The notes below the pieces were generated by a model. That model was given only the letters and a program-made list of their open reading frames with translations, had not been told where the DNA came from and did not search any database. From Flavobacteriales bacterium BRH_c54 (lineage in GTDB: Bacteria; Bacteroidota; Bacteroidia; Flavobacteriales_E; Vicingaceae): a DNA stretch of 41,906 nt. A program made the translations under genes and the position numbers. Positions within the stretch are counted from its first letter, which is position 1, and every line of letters starts with the position of its first letter. The DNA is taken from NCBI GenBank assembly GCA_000961845.1, contig LADZ01000034.1:1-41906 (forward strand), in the 5' to 3' direction. Positions 33,263-41,332 of the stretch are shown here, in pieces.

Positions 33263-34455
33263 TATTCGGCTATAAAATTAATTAATTGCTTTACTATAAC
33301 GGTATTGTTATACTGTTCTTCAATCGTTTTTCTTGCTTTTTGTCCAATGCTAGTAACAACTTCAGGGTGTTGTAAACACATTAGAATTGCTTCTTTAAAT
33401 TCATTGGCAGTGTTGGCAATAATACCATTTTTGTTATGCTGCACTGCAATTCCTTCAAATGCAACGGATGTTCCAATTACAAGCTTTCCCATTGCCATTG
33501 CTTCAATAATTTTAATACGCATACCGCTACCAGAAAACAATGGAACTATCATTATGTTATTATTGTTGATGAAGTCATTGGCATTTTTAACTTCTCCTTC
33601 ATTAATTACTCCATGCATAGTGGCTGTTAACTTTATAATTTCATCTGGCATATTTTTGCCGGCAAGATGAAAAGTAGCCGTTGGTTCTTTGGCAATAATT
33701 GCCGACCAAACTTCATTCAAAAACCATTTTATGGCTTCTTGATTAGGCATCCAATCCATACTACCAATATGAAAAAGTTTTTTTTCTTGAGGAATTTTTT
33801 TTAGCTCATAATCATGAAGGTTGATGCCAAAAGGTATAGTTGTTATTGGCTTTTTGCAACCTAATGCTATTAATTGCTCTTTATCTTTCTTAGTAATGGC
33901 GGCAATTCCATCTACTAAATTGAGAATGGATTGTTCGTATTTTTTGAGACGTTTGGCTAAAAAATGCAGGTACTTTTTTTTGATGGCATTATTTTCCTGA
34001 TTGCCTGTTCGTTGCCAAATTTCAAACTCAATATTATGTGAGCGGTATATCAGTTTAGCATTACTGCTTTTGCGAATAGCAGCAATGTAAGGTGTGGTAT
34101 AAAGACTTTCTAGTAAAATAATATCAAATTTTTCTTTTTGAAGTGTTGCAGTTATCAACTCTTCAAAATTTTTATTGTAAAAGCGACTAATATTGTAAGA
34201 CTTGCCGCTAAACAAGTTAGCCAAGGCATTTTTTTTCTTAATAGCAGTATCTATAAAAGCGTATTCTATGTTGGTTTGCTCTATATAAGCTATTGGAAAA
34301 AGTTCAGGTTGATAAGGATGTTTTTGTGTGGCAATGGTTAAGATTTTAACGGAAATAGCATTAGCCAAAAATCCTTCTGTTAATGCGTGCATAGCCTTGC
34401 ATCCGCCATCAAGAGCAGGGAGTGGAGGTTTATGACATATTTGAAGAATTTTCAT
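33262..34455 (-). CDS. GT4-type glycosyltransferase
   Basis: This second GT-B transferase has 397 residues and the same plan as its downstream neighbour. It starts I-L-Q-I-C-H-K-P-P-L-P-A-L-D-G-G, has F-H-I-G-S-M-D-W-M-P-N-Q-E-A near 232, and V-P-L-F-S-G-S-G-M-R-I-K-I-I-E-A-M-A around 304-321. The two probably arose by duplication and act in succession on one lipid-linked or LPS glycan. It begins directly after the stop of the LptF/G-like gene with no gap. Confidence 0.9.
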   Translation of the reverse strand: MKILQICHKPPLPALDGGCKAMHALTEGFLANAISVKILTIATQKHPYQPELFPIAYIEQTNIEYAFIDTAIKKKNALANLFSGKSYNISRFYNKNFEELITATLQKEKFDIILLESLYTTPYIAAIRKSSNAKLIYRSHNIEFEIWQRTGNQENNAIKKKYLHFLAKRLKKYEQSILNLVDGIAAITKKDKEQLIALGCKKPITTIPFGINLHDYELKKIPQEKKLFHIGSMDWMPNQEAIKWFLNEVWSAIIAKEPTATFHLAGKNMPDEIIKLTATMHGVINEGEVKNANDFINNNNIMIVPLFSGSGMRIKIIEAMAMGKLVIGTSVAFEGIAVQHNKNGIIANTANEFKEAILMCLQHPEVVTSIGQKARKTIEEQYNNTVIVKQLINFIAE

Positions 34456-35955
34456 TTAACTAAGCTCTTTTTTCTTTCGGGTAAAGATATTTTTAAAAAA
34501 TCCGGTATAAGCATCAATATTAAACAAGGCAGAATCGGTAGTGGCTTTGTAAGTAAAAAAGTAGCCCAATGGAAATAATACAAAAGTAGAAAACCACATG
34601 CCTAACCATGGAGAAATAATAAGTTCTTTTGCCATTTTTTCTCCCGTTATGGAAATTACATAATAAATTAAAAAGAAAATGATTGAAATTACCACCGGCA
34701 TTCCTAATCCGCCTTTTCTAACAATAGCTCCCAAGGGCGCTCCTATAAAAAACATAATTAAACAGGCAATTGAAAAAGTAAATTTTCTGTGCCATTCAAT
34801 TTTAACCCTGGCAAGTGTCTCTTTTAATACGTTCATTTCTATTTTAGCTGCGGCTGCTCTACCTTTTTGTGTACGTGCATTATTAATGGCAATACCAAAA
34901 ACCTGACTAATTTGTTGTTTGTTAAATTCTTTTAGGTTGACTTCTTTATGAGGAATAGAATCATGTTGTTGTATGTTTTGAGTGGGAGTTAGAAAAGTAT
35001 TATTTTTTTTGTCTGTAATGCTATCATTGAATAAATAGGCATAATGAACGTTTTCATTTAAGAAATCAGCTTCTTCGCGAGTAAATTTATGTAGTGAGTC
35101 TGTTCTATACATTAATTGTTTGAGGTTGAGCAAACGATAATCATGTTTAAAAGCTTCTTCATCACTACGCTTAAACTGGAAACCACTTATATCAAACTGA
35201 AATTCATTTTCTTCAAAATAAAACCTGGTTAATGGATAGTTTCTATTGTTATTTCTGTCTTCTTGTTTTTCTTGATAATCTACACCATGATAAAGTTTAA
35301 TGGTAAAATAGGCTTTATCTTTTGATAGGTTCATAATACCTGAATCTGCAACAGTAACTTGTCGGTTGCCATTGTTATTAGCATGGTTGTATATCATTAC
35401 ATCTTTAAGCATTTCTCTGCCATCTTCTAGCGGAATTTTATTTTTTACCCTGATGGTATATCCGTCAATTTCGTTGTAAAAAACATTGGGCTGAATATTA
35501 ATTGCCGGCTTTTGGCTTCTAATATCGTGCAACAGAGAATAAAATTTTAAGTTGGCAACAGGAATAACATTGTTGGCAAAATAAAAAGCTCCTATGCTAA
35601 TAAAACACACAAAAACAATAAGCGGTTTCATTACTTTTTGGAGAGATATTCCTGCAGATTTAAATGCTACCAATTCAAAATGTTCGCCTAAATTCCCGAA
35701 AGTCATAATGGAGGCAAGTAAAATTGCCAGTGGCATAGCCATAGGAACTACATTGGCGGTGGCGTAAAAAAATAATTCGGCAAGTACATACCACTCTAAA
35801 CCTTTGCCCAACATTTCATCAATGTAAAGCCAAATAAATTGCATTACTAATACAAAAACAGCAATAAAAAAAGTCATTACCAGCGGACCGATAAACGAAA
35901 ACAGTATGAATTTGTGCGACTTTTTCATTTTAGGCAGTTTTTGTTGCCGAGACAT
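34456..35955 (-). CDS. LptF/LptG family LPS export permease
   Basis: The 499-residue protein belongs to the YjgP/YjgQ family that, with the LptB ATPase, lifts LPS out of the inner membrane. Three or so membrane helices lie at about 18-110. A long periplasmic jellyroll domain spans about 135-385, with I-D-G-Y-T-I-R-V-K near 166. Three more helices lie at about 395-480, with G-A-P-L-G-A-I-V-R-K-G-G-L-G near 409, a signature of the family. At nearly 500 residues it is longer than the E. coli proteins (about 360), as usual in Bacteroidota. Whether it is LptF or LptG cannot be decided. The ATG at 35955 is used; an ATG at codon 10 is an alternative. An imperfect -7 box (GAAATTTG) lies near 35987. 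Confidence 0.88.
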   Translation of the reverse strand: MSRQQKLPKMKKSHKFILFSFIGPLVMTFFIAVFVLVMQFIWLYIDEMLGKGLEWYVLAELFFYATANVVPMAMPLAILLASIMTFGNLGEHFELVAFKSAGISLQKVMKPLIVFVCFISIGAFYFANNVIPVANLKFYSLLHDIRSQKPAINIQPNVFYNEIDGYTIRVKNKIPLEDGREMLKDVMIYNHANNNGNRQVTVADSGIMNLSKDKAYFTIKLYHGVDYQEKQEDRNNNRNYPLTRFYFEENEFQFDISGFQFKRSDEEAFKHDYRLLNLKQLMYRTDSLHKFTREEADFLNENVHYAYLFNDSITDKKNNTFLTPTQNIQQHDSIPHKEVNLKEFNKQQISQVFGIAINNARTQKGRAAAAKIEMNVLKETLARVKIEWHRKFTFSIACLIMFFIGAPLGAIVRKGGLGMPVVISIIFFLIYYVISITGEKMAKELIISPWLGMWFSTFVLFPLGYFFTYKATTDSALFNIDAYTGFFKNIFTRKKKELS

Positions 35956-36017
35956 TAAAAAGAATGGAAATTTAGAAAGTTAATTCCAAATTTCCAATCA
36001 TTTATGTATAATATCAA

Positions 36018-36905
36018 TTATTTAAACTGTGGAGACACAATTAAATCTTTTGTTCCGTGCGTCCAAGAATAAAATCCTTCACCTGATTTTATGCCTAATT
36101 TTCCGGCAGTAACCATGTTTACTAATAACGGACAAGGAGCATATTTTGGATTTCCAAAGCCTTCGTAAAGTACATTTAGAATAGATAAACAAACATCTAA
36201 ACCAATAAAATCTGCCAACTGAAGTGGTCCCATAGGATGCGCCATGCCTAATTTCATTACGGTATCAATTTCTTCTACTCCGGCAACACTTTCATGCAAG
36301 GTAATGATGGCTTCATTTATCATTGGCATTAAAATTCTGTTTGCCACAAAACCTGGGTAATCATTAACTTCTACAGGTACTTTTCCTAATTTTTTAGAAA
36401 GTTCCATAATATTGTTGGTTACTTCGTTAGAAGTAGAATAACCTCTAATAATTTCTACCAATTTCATAATAGGCACAGGGTTCATAAAGTGCATACCTAT
36501 TACTTTATCCGGACGAGAAGTTGCCGCAGCAATTTTAGTAATAGAAATTGATGAAGTGTTGGATGCTAAAATAACTTCTGGCTTAGTGGCGGTATCTAAC
36601 GATTTAAAAATGTTCAGTTTTAACTCTACATTTTCTGTAGCAGCTTCCACAACTAAATCAACATTAGCAACACCTTGATTCATATCGGTAAAAGTGGTGA
36701 TGTTACCAAGTGTGTTATTTTTATCACTTTCCGATATTTTTTCTTTCGCCACCATTCTATCTAAATTTTTAGATATAGTTGCTATAGCTTTATCTAGCGA
36801 AGCTTGTGAAAGGTCAATTAAGTTTACGTTAAATCCTGATTGAGCAAAAGTATGGGCAATTCCGTTCCCCATTGTTCCTGCTCCTATTACTGCAATGTTT
36901 TTCAT
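36018..36905 (-). CDS. 3-hydroxybutyryl-CoA dehydrogenase (3-hydroxyacyl-CoA dehydrogenase family)
   Basis: The 295-residue NAD-dependent enzyme interconverts 3-hydroxyacyl-CoA and 3-oxoacyl-CoA. The dinucleotide-binding loop is G-A-G-T-M-G-N-G-I-A at 8-17. The catalytic region is G-M-H-F-M-N-P-V-P-I-M-K near 142, with the His and later Glu of the family. The C-terminal dimerisation domain has G-F-V-A-N-R-I and H-P-M-G-P-L-Q-L-A-D-F-I-G-L-D. It is the short, single-function form (Hbd/PaaH-like), not the FadB fusion, so it may serve butyrate metabolism, phenylacetate breakdown or fatty-acid oxidation. It is 62 bp upstream of the LptF/G-like gene. Its likely promoter lies in a repeat-bearing stretch (36993-37000). 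Confidence 0.92.
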   Translation of the reverse strand: MKNIAVIGAGTMGNGIAHTFAQSGFNVNLIDLSQASLDKAIATISKNLDRMVAKEKISESDKNNTLGNITTFTDMNQGVANVDLVVEAATENVELKLNIFKSLDTATKPEVILASNTSSISITKIAAATSRPDKVIGMHFMNPVPIMKLVEIIRGYSTSNEVTNNIMELSKKLGKVPVEVNDYPGFVANRILMPMINEAIITLHESVAGVEEIDTVMKLGMAHPMGPLQLADFIGLDVCLSILNVLYEGFGNPKYAPCPLLVNMVTAGKLGIKSGEGFYSWTHGTKDLIVSPQFK

Positions 36906-36928
36906 AGTATATATTTTATTTGTTATGT

Positions 36929-37009
36929 GTTAATCGTTATTATTTGCCCCTCCCAACCTCCCCTAAGGAGAGGAGTTCCCAACGCACAAAGCCAAAGTTA
37001 ATCGTTATT
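36929..37009. mobile_element. 55-bp segment flanked by 13-bp direct repeats, possible mini-element
   Basis: GTTAATCGTTATT occurs at 36929-36941 and again at 36997-37009, bracketing a 55-bp segment. That segment is C/G-rich compared with its surroundings and holds a near-palindrome (36957-36964 with 36966-36973, one mismatch). The arrangement looks like a target-site duplication around a very small non-coding insert. From memory, similar C-rich palindromic pieces recur in Bacteroidota genomes. No other copy is seen in this window, so the mobile origin is inference. Confidence 0.5.
36993..37000 (-). promoter_or_regulatory. -7 box of the hydroxyacyl-CoA dehydrogenase gene, at the element junction
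   Basis: The minus strand reads TAACTTTG, an exact TAnnTTTG match, 87 bp before the ATG at 36905. TAAC belongs to the 13-bp direct repeat and TTTG to the inserted segment. Confidence 0.4.
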
Positions 37010-37010
37010 T

Positions 37011-37046
37011 GTTTACTTCGGGCTTCTGACTTCCGTCTTCTGACTA
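37011..37046. repeat. Short tandem repeat of a CTTCTGACT(TCCGT) unit
   Basis: CTTCTGACT at 37023-37031 recurs at 37037-37045 with a 14-bp period, and the sequence before it (ACTTCGGG) is a related half unit. On the minus strand it reads as the last residues and stop of the acyltransferase (S-Q-K-T-E-V-R-S-P-K). Such (S/T)-E-V-R-S tails are, from memory, a familiar mark of small Bacteroidota repeats running into gene ends. Confidence 0.6.
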
Positions 37047-38161
37047 TTCAATTTATTAATTACTGGATTAGCATACATTTTTAGGAAAATTTCTTTCGCC
37101 AACTCATTTCCTTTAAAGTTTTCCAATCGTTTTTCTATGTAAGCTTCAAATTTTTCTTTGTCAGCTTTTGTATAATTATTTTCAAACTCATTTTTGTTAT
37201 TTAACAAATCGTAAGCAATATAATTAGTTGGGAAAAGATGGTAGTTTTTGTAGATTTTTTCATCAATTACTTCGGCAATTAATTTTAGCAATTCATTTTT
37301 GTTTTTTATCTCTTTAAACTTAAGAATATTATTATTTATAGGTTCTCCAAAATGAATGTGAATATTGCCTTTGTAGCCTTTCATTCCCAACACCATGTGC
37401 TGATTATCTTCATTTGGAGCTTTTATATATTCTTCTCCATTATGTTTTTTAAGTAATTCAGGAATTTTAAGGTAATCGCAAGGATCGTACTCGTAAGAAA
37501 TAGCTACGGGAGTGATGTTTAAACTGATGAGGTGAGTAAGTAAATCACCATCTGTACACATACCAAACATTTTTAGTAAGCCAGGAGTAGTTTTATCAAA
37601 ACCATCTTTAGCTCTACCTTCTCTTTGGGCAATCCAAATGTCTTGTTTTTTCTCTTTTAAGGTATAGTTAATATAAGCTGACAAAGTTTTTGAGGCTTCA
37701 ATTACCTCTTGTTTAGGAACATTTCTTCTAACAATAAAAGATTTATTTAACCTTACTAAATCTTTTACCCAAGGAAGAGAAAGTAAGTTGCTGCCTATGG
37801 CAATTTCGCTGGTATTTTTTTTCTTAAAGTTAAGAGCGTAATTAATTAGTGCAGAATCAAGTACAATATCTCTGTGATTAGAAAGTAGTAAGTTAGAGAT
37901 GTTGGGATTTAGTTCTTCAATTCCTTTAAAGGTAATGCCGTCAGAAGAATGATTTACAATTCTGTCTATTACCAAACAAACCATATTACTTTGGAAATCT
38001 TGTATAGTGGTAAAAGATAGTAGTTTTTCTTTTATTTGTTCTATGGTCATTTCTGGTAAGTAGAAATGAATAGCTTCCATTAAAACATCGATGTCTATTA
38101 ATTTTTTAATAATAGATTGATACTCGTCATCTTTGTAAGCTCTTATGTTTTCGAAATTCAA
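37013..38161 (-). CDS. PlsC-like acyltransferase
   Basis: The 382-residue protein resembles glycerolipid acyltransferases that move a fatty acyl chain to glycerol-3-phosphate or lysophosphatidate. The first block is S-N-H-R-D-I-V-L-D near residue 108, with five residues between His and Asp rather than the usual four. Later blocks are Q-R-E-G-R-A-K-D-G near 181 and T-P-V-A-I-S-Y-E-Y-D-P near 214. I place the start at the TTG at 38161 (L-N-F-E-N-I-R-A-Y). The frame is open to an ATG at 38230, but an exact -7 box lies between the two and the extra residues look like non-coding AT-rich DNA. The last ten residues come from a short repeat. The gene is divergent from a lipoprotein gene. Confidence 0.82.
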   Translation of the reverse strand: MNFENIRAYKDDEYQSIIKKLIDIDVLMEAIHFYLPEMTIEQIKEKLLSFTTIQDFQSNMVCLVIDRIVNHSSDGITFKGIEELNPNISNLLLSNHRDIVLDSALINYALNFKKKNTSEIAIGSNLLSLPWVKDLVRLNKSFIVRRNVPKQEVIEASKTLSAYINYTLKEKKQDIWIAQREGRAKDGFDKTTPGLLKMFGMCTDGDLLTHLISLNITPVAISYEYDPCDYLKIPELLKKHNGEEYIKAPNEDNQHMVLGMKGYKGNIHIHFGEPINNNILKFKEIKNKNELLKLIAEVIDEKIYKNYHLFPTNYIAYDLLNNKNEFENNYTKADKEKFEAYIEKRLENFKGNELAKEIFLKMYANPVINKLNSQKTEVRSPK

Positions 38162-38190
38162 AATAAATATATTTTTCTTTGTAAGGATGA

Positions 38191-38198
38191 CAAAGATA
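38191..38198 (-). promoter_or_regulatory. -7 box of the acyltransferase gene
   Basis: The minus strand reads TATCTTTG, an exact TAnnTTTG match, 29 bp before the TTG at 38161 and downstream of the ATG at 38230. It is a main reason for the shorter start. Confidence 0.55.
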
Positions 38199-38268
38199 AT
38201 AAATACTATTGCTTTGTTGTGAAAATACAATTTTTTAGTTTAGATTATATTATTTACATTTATGGTGT

Positions 38269-38276
38269 TAATTTTG
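38269..38276 (+). promoter_or_regulatory. -7 box of the lipoprotein gene
   Basis: TAATTTTG is an exact TAnnTTTG match, 33 bp before the ATG at 38310. It lies just inside the longest open frame (ATG at 38262), so transcripts would start after that codon. Confidence 0.55.
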
Positions 38277-38309
38277 TTTGCTAATGAATTACTTATCAAA
38301 TTGTTAATT

Positions 38310-38873
38310 ATGGTTTTTAATAGATTTAAGTTTTATGTGTTGGCGGTATTGTTTGCCTTTGTTATTGTTGGTTGTCCGTATCAATCTGAAGTAGCACTTA
38401 CTGATTATGAGAATGCTGAAAAGTTTGAGAAAAATTTATTGGGCGAGTGGGTTGCTTTCCATGAAAATGGTGAAAGAGATGAGTTGACAATTAGCAAATT
38501 AAATACAAAAGTAATGGATGTGAGAAGCAAAAAATTTGATGCTTCAGGAAGAGTAAAAGAAGCTTCTAATTATAGGGTTTTTGGAACTGAAATTAAAGAA
38601 ACACTTATTTATAATATTGAAAATAAAGACATCGGTTTTATGTTTGGAAAAGTAAGTTGGGAAAGTAAAAATGTGTTTAACCTTCAGTATGTTGATGAAA
38701 AATTGGCTACCGAAAAATTAACATCAGATTCTATTACACAAAAAGAACTGACCAATTTTTTTACAGAAAATATCACCGAAGAGAAAATGTTCAACAATCC
38801 ATTAGAATTTTATAGAAAAAATTCTCCTGAACATGAAAAAATTAAAGTGTATTTAAAGAAATCTGGGTTTTAA
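38310..38873 (+). CDS. Lipoprotein of unknown function
   Basis: From the ATG at 38310 the product has 187 residues, with a lipoprotein signal (M-V-F-N-R-F-K then hydrophobic 8-20) ending in the lipobox V-I-V-G-C, Cys22 being the lipidation site. The mature part is about 165 residues, charged and strand-rich, with [13 protein letters not shown] near the start, which is reminiscent of small beta-barrel lipoproteins that begin with a G-x-W motif, but I do not recognise the family. It should sit on the outer or inner membrane. The frame extends 16 codons upstream, but these precede the promoter. Its stop overlaps the stop of pgk by 3 bases on the other strand. Confidence 0.8.
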   Translation: MVFNRFKFYVLAVLFAFVIVGCPYQSEVALTDYENAEKFEKNLLGEWVAFHENGERDELTISKLNTKVMDVRSKKFDASGRVKEASNYRVFGTEIKETLIYNIENKDIGFMFGKVSWESKNVFNLQYVDEKLATEKLTSDSITQKELTNFFTENITEEKMFNNPLEFYRKNSPEHEKIKVYLKKSGF

Positions 38874-40060
38874 TCCAATATTGCAGCAATTCCAGGTAAA
38901 GTTTTTCCTTCTAAATATTCTAACATAGCACCTCCACCAGTACTTACATGGCTCATTTTCTCAGCTAAGTTAAATTGGTTTACTGCAGCAACAGAATCGC
39001 CACCACCAACTAAAGAAAACGCTCCATTTGAAGTTGCTTCGGCAATAGCTTCAGCAACAGTTTTAGTTCCTTTTTCAAAGTTGCTCATTTCAAAAACGCC
39101 CATTGGTCCATTCCACAAAATAGTTTTAGAATTTTTTATACAGTTGCTATAAGCTGCAATGGCTTTTTCACCAATATCTAAACCCATCCATCCGTAAGGA
39201 ATGTCGTTGGTGTCGAAAATTTTCACTTCACTTTCATTATTAAATGCTGTTGAGGTAACACTATCTTCCGGTAAGAAAACGGTCACATTTTTAGCTTTAG
39301 CTTTTTCTAAAATTTCTTTGGCAGTGGCTAAAAAATCATCTTCAACTAACGAATTACCAATATTCCCTCCTAACGCTTTAATGAAGGTAAAGACCATTCC
39401 ACCGCCAATAATTAAGTTGTCAATACTATCTAATAAATTTTCTATAATAATTATTTTGCTCGAAACTTTAGCTCCACCAACAATCGCTGTTACTGGCTTA
39501 ACATTGTTTTTTAATACTTTAGAAACGCTTTCAATTTCTTTGGCTAATAAATAACCAAAATACTTGTTGTTAGGAAAAAACTGAGCAATAATGGCTGTTG
39601 ATGCATGAGCTCTATGTGCTGTTCCAAAAGCATCATTTACATAAACATCTCCCAATTTAGCCAACTTTTCAGCAAAAGCTACATCGCCTTTGGTTTCTTC
39701 AGTATAAAATCTAAGGTTTTCTAATAATAACACTTCTCCACTTTTTAGTTGAGCAGCTTTTTCTATAGCTTCTTTTCCTATACAATCGTTTGCAAATTTA
39801 ACTGGAGCCCCAACTAATTTTTCTAAAGTAGCAATAGTGTGTTTTAAAGAGAATTTTTCTTCAGGACCATCTTTTGGTCTGCCTAAGTGCGACATTAATA
39901 TAACAGCTCCACCATCATTTAATATTTTTTTAATACTAGGAATAGATGCTGAAATTCTGGTATCATCAGTAACTTCAAATTTATCGTTGAGCGGCACATT
40001 AAAATCTACTCGTATTAATGCTTTTTTTCCTGAAAAGTTAAAATTATCAATTGTATTCAT
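38870..40060 (-). CDS. pgk: Phosphoglycerate kinase
   Basis: The 396-residue glycolytic enzyme transfers phosphate from 1,3-bisphosphoglycerate to ADP. It has the signature R-V-D-F-N-V-P-L-N at 17-25, S-H-L-G-R-P-K near 57-63, the hinge-side G-G-A-K-V-S-S-K-I near 195-203, and the nucleotide loop [10 protein letters not shown] near 351-360. Length is normal. It has an exact -7 box and about 59 nt of leader, and it converges on the lipoprotein gene with overlapping stops, so no terminator lies between them. Confidence 0.97.
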   Translation of the reverse strand: MNTIDNFNFSGKKALIRVDFNVPLNDKFEVTDDTRISASIPSIKKILNDGGAVILMSHLGRPKDGPEEKFSLKHTIATLEKLVGAPVKFANDCIGKEAIEKAAQLKSGEVLLLENLRFYTEETKGDVAFAEKLAKLGDVYVNDAFGTAHRAHASTAIIAQFFPNNKYFGYLLAKEIESVSKVLKNNVKPVTAIVGGAKVSSKIIIIENLLDSIDNLIIGGGMVFTFIKALGGNIGNSLVEDDFLATAKEILEKAKAKNVTVFLPEDSVTSTAFNNESEVKIFDTNDIPYGWMGLDIGEKAIAAYSNCIKNSKTILWNGPMGVFEMSNFEKGTKTVAEAIAEATSNGAFSLVGGGDSVAAVNQFNLAEKMSHVSTGGGAMLEYLEGKTLPGIAAILD

Positions 40061-40125
40061 AAAAAATGGTCGATGTTTAAAGGTTTAATTTTTAAGTTAT
40101 GGAAACTCAAAAATTTTATTTGTGG

Positions 40126-40133
40126 CAAAGGTA
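40126..40133 (-). promoter_or_regulatory. -7 box of pgk
   Basis: The minus strand reads TACCTTTG, an exact TAnnTTTG match, 66 bp before the ATG at 40060, in the 124-bp gap shared with the divergent holB. Confidence 0.55.
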
Positions 40134-40184
40134 AAATTTCTTCTTAATTTAGCTCATATTTAAAGTGTATAAATTACCGTTTCT

Positions 40185-41330
40185 ATGTTGTTTAAAGATA
40201 TTGTTGGACATCAAGCCATTAAGCAAAAATTAATTGCTATTATTAATAGCGAAAGAATTAGTCATGCCCAACTTTTTTTAGGAAAAGAGGGTAGTGGCAA
40301 TTTAGCTATGGCATTGGCGTATGTTCAGTACTTATATTGTTTAAATAAAACAGAAAATGATGCTTGTGGCACTTGTTCCTCATGTGTTAAGGTTAATAAA
40401 TTGGTTCATCCAGATGTTCATTTTGTTTTTCCTGTAGCTACCAACGATAAAGTTAAAAAAGACCCTGTAAGCAACAATTTTATTGAAAGTTGGAGAGCAT
40501 CATTTTTAGAAAATCCTTATATGAGTTTGGAAGAATGGCAGGAAATAGCAGAAACAGGCAACAAACAATTACTTATAAGTTCTAAAGAAAGTGCTGAAAT
40601 TTTAAAAATACTTAGCCTTAAAACGTATGAAGCACCTTATAAAACCATGATCATTTGGTATCCTGAAAAAATGAATGCTGCCTCTGCAAACAAATTACTT
40701 AAAATATTAGAAGAGCCACCCCAAAAAACACTTTTTTTACTTGTTGCTGCTGATATAGAAGAGCTTTTGCCAACTATTATTTCAAGAGTTCAAATCTTAA
40801 AAATTAATGCAGTAGATGAAAATGAGTTAGCTCAATATGCTATGGAAAAATATCAGGTAGATGCTCAAAAAGCAAAAGATATTGCTCTAATGGCAAATGG
40901 AAGTGTAAATGAGTTAAAACAGTCGTTAAATCAGATGGATAATTCTACTTATTTTAGAGAAATGTTTATTCAGATGATGCGTTCTGCTTTTGTGGCAAAT
41001 GTTCCCGGTTTAATAGATTGGACAGATGAAATGGCAAAAATTGGTAGGGAAAAACAAAAGCAATTTTTGAATTATGCTTTACACTTGGTGAGAGAAAGTT
41101 TAATGATGAACTATGGCAGCAATGCTGTTGGTAAAAAAACTTCTCAAGAAGCTCAATTTTTGGATAAATTTGCTCCTTTTGTGCATGGTGCTAATTGTTT
41201 AGATATTATTGCTTTGTTTGATGAAGCTGCTTACCACATTGAAAGAAACGGCAACCCAAAACCTATTTTTTTAGATGTTGCTTTAAAACTTACCAAATTG
41301 CTACGGGTGAAACAGCCTGTTTTGGAGTAG
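40185..41330 (+). CDS. holB: DNA polymerase III delta' subunit (clamp-loader, HolB-like)
   Basis: The 381-residue AAA+ protein is part of the clamp loader that puts the sliding clamp on DNA. After V-G-H-Q the P-loop reads G-K-E-G-S-G-N at 33-39, with Asn in place of the catalytic Lys, as expected for the delta' subunit, which does not hydrolyse ATP. The zinc site follows as C52, C61, C64, C67. A sensor-like region has K-L-L-K-I-L-E-E-P-P near 168 and the I-S-R-V-Q motif near 204 stands for the SRC arginine motif. The C-terminal helical domain is present. It is divergent from pgk and ends 2 bp from the phosphatase gene on the opposite strand. Confidence 0.88.
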   Translation: MLFKDIVGHQAIKQKLIAIINSERISHAQLFLGKEGSGNLAMALAYVQYLYCLNKTENDACGTCSSCVKVNKLVHPDVHFVFPVATNDKVKKDPVSNNFIESWRASFLENPYMSLEEWQEIAETGNKQLLISSKESAEILKILSLKTYEAPYKTMIIWYPEKMNAASANKLLKILEEPPQKTLFLLVAADIEELLPTIISRVQILKINAVDENELAQYAMEKYQVDAQKAKDIALMANGSVNELKQSLNQMDNSTYFREMFIQMMRSAFVANVPGLIDWTDEMAKIGREKQKQFLNYALHLVRESLMMNYGSNAVGKKTSQEAQFLDKFAPFVHGANCLDIIALFDEAAYHIERNGNPKPIFLDVALKLTKLLRVKQPVLE

Positions 41331-41332
41331 GA

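Noticed and set aside
33305-33670. 121-residue Ile/Cys-rich open frame on the plus strand within the GT4 gene
   Set aside because: Composition is that of an antisense shadow and no promoter or family motif is present.
40283-40304. Degenerate Walker A (Lys to Asn) in the delta' subunit as evidence of a broken gene
   Set aside because: Delta' clamp-loader subunits naturally lack ATPase activity; the frame and zinc cysteines are intact.
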